From a virus, in the IMG/VR virus record IMGVR_UViG_3300037264_006630, positions 120,944 to 184,943 of that record: a stretch of 64,000 nucleotides of DNA. One strand, given 5' to 3'. Shown one piece after another: positions 60,183 to 64,000 of the stretch (the stretch's first letter is position 1; each line of letters begins with the position of its first letter). Position numbers and translations under genes: made by a program. Under the pieces are notes generated by a model. That model searched no databases, was not told where the DNA came from, and saw nothing but the letters and a program-made list of their open reading frames with translations.

Positions 60183-61277
60183 ATGGAGTTCCGGATCGCC
60201 AAGAGCGATCTGGTGCGGGGCCTGCGCCTCGCGCAGTCAGTGGCCGACCGCAAGAGCACGATGCCGATGCTTGGCAACGTGCTCCTGCGGGTGGTCGAGT
60301 CCGACAAGCTGCTCTGCGCGGCCACCGACCTGAACGTCTCGGTGGTGGCCACCCTGCCGCTGGCGCTCGGGACCGGTGGCGGCATCACGGTGGCGGCCAA
60401 GGCGCTCTACGACATCGTGGCGAACCTGCCCGGTGACACCGTCGGCATCCGCAAGGTCGAGAACAACTGGGCCGAGATCAAGGCCGGCAAGGTCAGCTAC
60501 CGCATCGTCGGCGTCCCCGACCGCGACTTCCCCAAGATCCCGGACACCACGGCTGCGCCGCTCGCCGAGGTCGACGCGAGCACCCTGCGCGAGATGATCG
60601 ACCGCACGCTCTACGCGATCTGCAACGACGAGACGCGCTTCCACCTGAACGGCGTGCTGTTCGAGAGCACCGGCACCAGCGCCCGCATGGTGTCGACCGA
60701 CGGCCACCGGCTGTCGAAGGTCGATCGCACCCTCTCCGGGCCCAAGCTCTCGCACGGCGTCATCATCCCCAAGAAGGGCCTGCTCGAGATCAAGAAGATC
60801 CTCGAAGGGGTGAAGGTCTGCCAGTTCGGCTTGAAGGTCCCGCACGTCTATTTCGCGGTCGACGGCGTCACCCTGGTCGTCAAGCTCATCGACGCGCAGT
60901 TCCCGCCGTACGATCAGGTCATCCCCAAGGAGCACAAGCACGCGGCGATCGTGAACCGTGCTCTCCTGGCCGACGCGGTGAAGCGCGTCAACCTCATGGC
61001 CTCGGACTCGCGCGGGCTCAAGCTCTCGGTCATGACCGGTGGCATCCGGCTCGCCTCGGACAACCCGGACGTGGGCGAGGTGACCGAGGATCTCGACGCC
61101 GACTACCAGGGCGAGCCGCTCACCATCGGGCTCAACCCCAGGTACGTGAGCGACATCCTGGCCCACATCGTCTCCGAGCAGGTGGTGATCGAGTTGGGCG
61201 GCGAGCTCGACCCGGCGGTCTTCCGGCCGCTCGCGGGTGACAACTACCTCGGCGTCGTCATGCCGATGCGGGTGTGA
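60183..61277 (+). CDS. dnaN: DNA polymerase III beta sliding clamp (DnaN)
   Basis: 364 residues. ATG 60183 is chosen because MEFRIAKSDLVRGLRLAQSV aligns with the usual beginning of bacterial DnaN; a GTG 9 bases upstream (GTGA overlap) is possible. Three-domain clamp features are visible: VADRKSTMPMLGNVLLRV (domain 1), TLREMIDRTLYAICNDETRF ... NGVLFES (domain 2) and the C-terminal YLGVVMPMRV ending. Length matches the E. coli protein. The phage apparently supplies its own clamp to the host polymerase. Confidence 0.9.
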   Translation: MEFRIAKSDLVRGLRLAQSVADRKSTMPMLGNVLLRVVESDKLLCAATDLNVSVVATLPLALGTGGGITVAAKALYDIVANLPGDTVGIRKVENNWAEIKAGKVSYRIVGVPDRDFPKIPDTTAAPLAEVDASTLREMIDRTLYAICNDETRFHLNGVLFESTGTSARMVSTDGHRLSKVDRTLSGPKLSHGVIIPKKGLLEIKKILEGVKVCQFGLKVPHVYFAVDGVTLVVKLIDAQFPPYDQVIPKEHKHAAIVNRALLADAVKRVNLMASDSRGLKLSVMTGGIRLASDNPDVGEVTEDLDADYQGEPLTIGLNPRYVSDILAHIVSEQVVIELGGELDPAVFRPLAGDNYLGVVMPMRV

Positions 61278-61396
61278 CCGTGGCGGACTCGGTCAAGACC
61301 GCGTGTCGAGGTGGCGCCGTCGTCGAGTCGATGCCGCTGGGTGACGGGGTCTGGTTCCACGGCCGCCGCGTCCATCTGCACCCGGAGGCGGCGTGA
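61274..61396 (+). CDS. small hypothetical protein
   Basis: 40 residues from GTG 61274, GTGA overlap on both sides (next start 61393). Read from the bases it begins MTVADSVKTACRGGAVVES. The double coupling supports translation. Unknown function. Confidence 0.45.
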   Translation: MTVADSVKTACRGGAVVESMPLGDGVWFHGRRVHLHPEAA

Positions 61397-61591
61397 CCTA
61401 CACGATCGGCAACGTGCTCGACGTGCTGCCCACGCTCGCCGCCGGCCGCTTTCCGTTGCTGCGTCACCTCGCCGCCGTATTGGGGGCTGCGCGCGTACCT
61501 GGACGGCGAGCAGGTCATCGTCCGTCGCGACCTGACGCCCGAGCAGCTCGCCTACGTCGAGGCCGAACTGAGGAAGGCGGGCTTGCTGTGA
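61393..61591 (+). pseudogene. N-terminal fragment of N-type methyltransferase, frameshifted
   Basis: Starts at GTG 61393 as MTYTIGNVLDVLPTLAAG, then the frame must shift +1 near 61446 to read RCCVTSPPYWGLRAYLDGEQ, the motif IV (TSPPY) of an N-type methyltransferase, ending at a stop at 61589. The span is 199 bases, one above a multiple of 3. The rest of the protein (motif I and C-terminus) is found from 62214, after an inserted HNH gene. Inactive as read, unless the extra base is an error. Confidence 0.65.
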
Positions 61592-62187
61592 AGATGATCG
61601 CCGTCGACGTTCTCGCGGCTGTGGACCCACTCGTGGCATCCGCGGCAGAGCGTCACCATGTTCGCGATGTCGAACCGCAGAGCGGGCGCCTCCGACCACG
61701 GCGCGATGTGGTGCGCGTGCAGGCTGCGCGGCCCGCGCTTCGGTGCGGCGCACCGACGGCACCGGAAGCCATCGCGCGCGTAGACTTCGCGCACGATCGC
61801 GGCCCACTCGCCGCTTGCGTAGATGCGCTGACGTTCGGGCGAACTGCCATCGCGGTAGCGCGGGTTGCTCGCGCCGGTGCGCCCGCTCATGCCGTTGCGC
61901 GCGCCGCGCAACCACGGCTTCGGCTTCGTCGCCGACTTGCTCAAACGCTCGCGCGTCGCGTCGCTGTGCCGATGCCCGAGCCACGGATTGCCGCGCCCGC
62001 CGAGCACGTAGTTGTCCGCGCCTCTGAGGTTCTGACCGCGTGGCCGCGTCGGGATCCCGAAGTCGCGCAGCTTGTCGTGGATCCGCTTCGGGTCGCGCCC
62101 GACGAGCGCGCCGATCTCGTACGTCGAGAGGCCGCGCGTCTCGTACTGATCGCGCAGCCAAACAGGGTCGAGATGGAGCGGCGCCAC
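61552..62187 (-). CDS. HNH homing endonuclease inserted in methyltransferase gene
   Basis: 211 residues from GTG 62187 on the minus strand. N-terminal helix-turn-helix (RGLSTYEIGALVGRDPKRIH) plus an HNH core with CRRCAAPKR, HAHHIAPWSE and TLCRGCHEW (about 145-195), typical of free-standing phage homing endonucleases. Its last 12 residues are antisense to the methyltransferase fragment, so the original insert end is near 61590. It is the only gene on this strand in the rightward region. Confidence 0.75.
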   Translation of the reverse strand: MAPLHLDPVWLRDQYETRGLSTYEIGALVGRDPKRIHDKLRDFGIPTRPRGQNLRGADNYVLGGRGNPWLGHRHSDATRERLSKSATKPKPWLRGARNGMSGRTGASNPRYRDGSSPERQRIYASGEWAAIVREVYARDGFRCRRCAAPKRGPRSLHAHHIAPWSEAPALRFDIANMVTLCRGCHEWVHSRENVDGDHLHSKPAFLSSAST

Positions 62188-62213
62188 GTCGCCATTGTAG
62201 CAAAGGCAGGCCG

Positions 62214-64000
62214 ATGACGAAGGTCTATCGTCGAGAGGAAATCCCGCCGCACCTGCTCGAATACTTCGAGCCGGCGAGGGCGATCGAGTTGGGGTCCGAG
62301 CCGACGCCGGCCGCGTACGTCGAGCGCATGGTCGCGGTGTTCCGCGAGGTGCGGCGCGTGCTCGCCGATGACGGCACCGCGTGGATCAATATCGGCGACA
62401 GCTACGCGGGATCGCGATGCGGCGAGCAGGGCGCGACCGGCGCGCTGACCGATCGCTCCGTCGAGAAGCAACGCGCGCGGATGCGACCTGGCGCCGTTCC
62501 CGGAAGCGGCGGACAGCAAGGCGGCGCGCGCAACCTCGACGGCCTCGGCCTCGTCGATGGCTGCAAGCCGAAGGATCTCGTCGGCATCCCGTGGCGCCTC
62601 GCCTTCGCGCTGCAAGCTGATGGGTGGTACCTGCGCTCGGACATCATCTGGTGCCTGTCCGGCGGCGAGTGGGTCTACGCGCGCGCAGAAGGGCGACATG
62701 CCGGTGATGGTCAAGGATCTCGTCCGGCTCGATCCGTCGACGGTCCGGCTGTGGAACGGCGAGAAGTGGACGCGCGTCCTCGGATGGAACGCGAGCGTGG
62801 ACACGTCCGAGCGCATCGAGATCACACTGCGATCGGGCGAGCGCATCGGCTGCACGGGCGGTCACCAGTGGCCGACGCAGCGCGGGAACGTCCGCGCGCG
62901 CGACCTCGCGATCGGCGACGTGATCGAGACGTGCGATTTGCCCGAGCCGAGCAACGCGACCGCGCCCGGTCACCTGTCGACGGATGCGTGTTGGCTCGCC
63001 GGGCTGTATCTCGCCGAGGGCAGCAGGTCGGGCGACAAGCTGCAACTGTCGCTGCACGCCGACGAGCGCCCGTGGTTCGATCGGATCGATGCCGTCGCGC
63101 GCCACTACGGCGGGTCGGCGTCGTACACCATCGACGGCAACAGCCTCACGGTCCGCATGTACGGGCGGATCCTCGTCGCGGTCATCGACTCGATCATCGG
63201 CGGCGCAACCGCCATCGACAAGCATCTGCGCGCCGAGGCGTGGCGACTGCCGAACACGCACCTTCGCGCCATCGCGCAGGGCTACCTCGACGGTGACGGC
63301 CACGACGACAAGGCGAACGGTCGGATCCGTCTCGGGTTCTGCCGCAACTACTCGCTCGAGCGCGACCTGCGCACGCTCGCGGCGCGACTCGGCGCGACGA
63401 TCACGCTCAACCCGACGACGGCGACGTACCAGGGCGGCACGCGTCCGACGTTCCGCGGCGAGTGGCGATGGTCGCGCAGCGGGCACCACAACGAACGCGA
63501 CCGCGGCGAGATCGTAGGCATCGGCCGCAGCAAGGCGCGGCACTTCTGGGACATCGGCGTCGAGGACGAGCCGCACCTGTTCGCGCTCGCGTCCGGCGTG
63601 CTCACCCACAACAGCAAGCCGAACCCGATGCCCGAGTCGGTGACGGACCGGCCGACGAAAGCGCACGAGTACGTCTTTTTGCTTTCCAAGTCGGCGCGGT
63701 ACTTCTACGACGCTGCGGCCATCGCGGAACCGGCGCTCGTCGGCAATCACCATCGGACCGTCCTCGACAACGCGACGAAGGCGACGCCGCCGGGCACGCC
63801 GCCGCACACCGGGTTGCGCACGACCGACGGCTCGACGCGCAACGCCCGCTCCGTGTGGACCATCGCATCGCAGCCGTACGCGGGCGCTCACTTCGCGACG
63901 ATGCCGCCCGCGCTTGCCGAGCGATGCATCCTCGCAGGTAGCGCGATGGGCGACGAGGTGCTCGATCCGTTCCTCGGGTCGGGTACCACCGGCATGGTCG
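62214..64000 (+). pseudogene. C-terminal part of N-type methyltransferase, with intein and frame break (3' truncated by window)
   Basis: Restarts at ATG 62214 (GGCAGG upstream) as MTKVYRREEIPPHLLEYFEP, then IELGSEPTPAAYVERMVAVF and DIIW, a hallmark of phage N4/N6 methyltransferases. The intein 62652-63612 interrupts DIIW-SKPNPMPESV, which then continues to the motif I LDPFLGSGTTG at the window edge. The intein contains one extra base, so the flanking halves lie in different frames. A complete gene would need the N-terminal fragment at 61393 and a corrected base. 3' end lies beyond the window. Confidence 0.65.
62652..63612 (+). mobile_element. intein 3 in methyltransferase, LAGLIDADG type, frameshifted
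   Basis: 961 bases = 320 residues plus one extra base. Starts CLSGGEWVYAR; the frame changes in a GCGCGCGC tract near 62680, where +1 restores QKGDMPVMVKDL. Ends GVLTHN with Ser as +1 residue. LAGLIDADG motifs LAGLYLAEGSRS and IAQGYLDGDGHDD are both present in the restored frame. As read, it would not splice; an assembly or sequencing error in the GC repeat would also explain it. Confidence 0.75.

Noticed and set aside
1-64000. Prophage features (integrase, excisionase, attachment sites, CI-type repressor)
   Set aside because: None is recognisable in the window; the operators found may belong to an unrecognised regulator, so a temperate lifestyle is neither supported nor excluded.

Overview
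The window is a high-GC, gene-dense piece of a contractile-tailed (myovirus-like) bacteriophage genome, probably from a metagenomic or environmental source. It carries head, sheath, tube, tape-measure and baseplate genes, a lysis cassette, a tRNA, and recombination and replication modules. I see no bacterial housekeeping genes and no integrase. Portal and terminase genes are presumably off the left edge. A protein with a sigma-70 region-4-like helix-turn-helix resembles regulators I associate with Myxococcota/Deltaproteobacteria, so such a host is a weak inference.

Layout. 1-9.1 kb (+): MuF-like minor head protein, scaffold-like protein, major capsid protein followed by a terminator, and connector/neck genes. 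9.1-26.9 kb (+): tail sheath, tube, tail assembly chaperones with a probable -1 ribosomal frameshift, tape measure, LysM baseplate protein, hub, spike, gp25 and J-like wedge proteins, then fibres and adhesins. 26.9-30.3 kb (+): lysis cassette (holin-like, spanin-like and CHAP-type endolysin genes). 30.3-45.4 kb (-): leftward early region with small Cys-rich proteins, a metalloprotease, tRNA-Val, a DUF5131-like protein, an ASCH-like protein, an SbcC-like ATPase, a ParB-like protein, a UvrD-type helicase, a RecT-like annealing protein and a YqaJ-like exonuclease. 45.5-64 kb (+): rightward early region with a replication initiator containing iterons, DnaB, an N-methyltransferase, RusA, a sigma-like regulator, a PD-(D/E)XK-like nuclease, a Dcm-type methyltransferase, an HNH protein, an SNF2 helicase with two inteins, a DnaN clamp, and a second N-methyltransferase broken by an HNH gene, an intein and two frameshifts.

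How it works together. The leftward exonuclease, annealing protein and helicase form a recombination module. The rightward initiator, DnaB and DnaN would recruit the host polymerase, since no phage polymerase is visible here. RusA would resolve junctions.

Regulation. Two promoter classes can be read directly. Early promoters (TTGACG or similar, 17-19 bp spacer, TAYGTT/TATGGT/TAGGGW/TAATGT) mostly place the start codon only 6-8 nt after the -10 box, which predicts leaderless mRNAs. Three carry a shared inverted repeat (TTTCGGGC...CCCG) and one has a perfect 20-bp palindrome in its spacer. Late promoters look like TTGCGC-17 bp-GTAGNY. Four single-base frame breaks (near 36.5, 37.2, 61.45 and 62.68 kb) are either gene decay or sequence errors.
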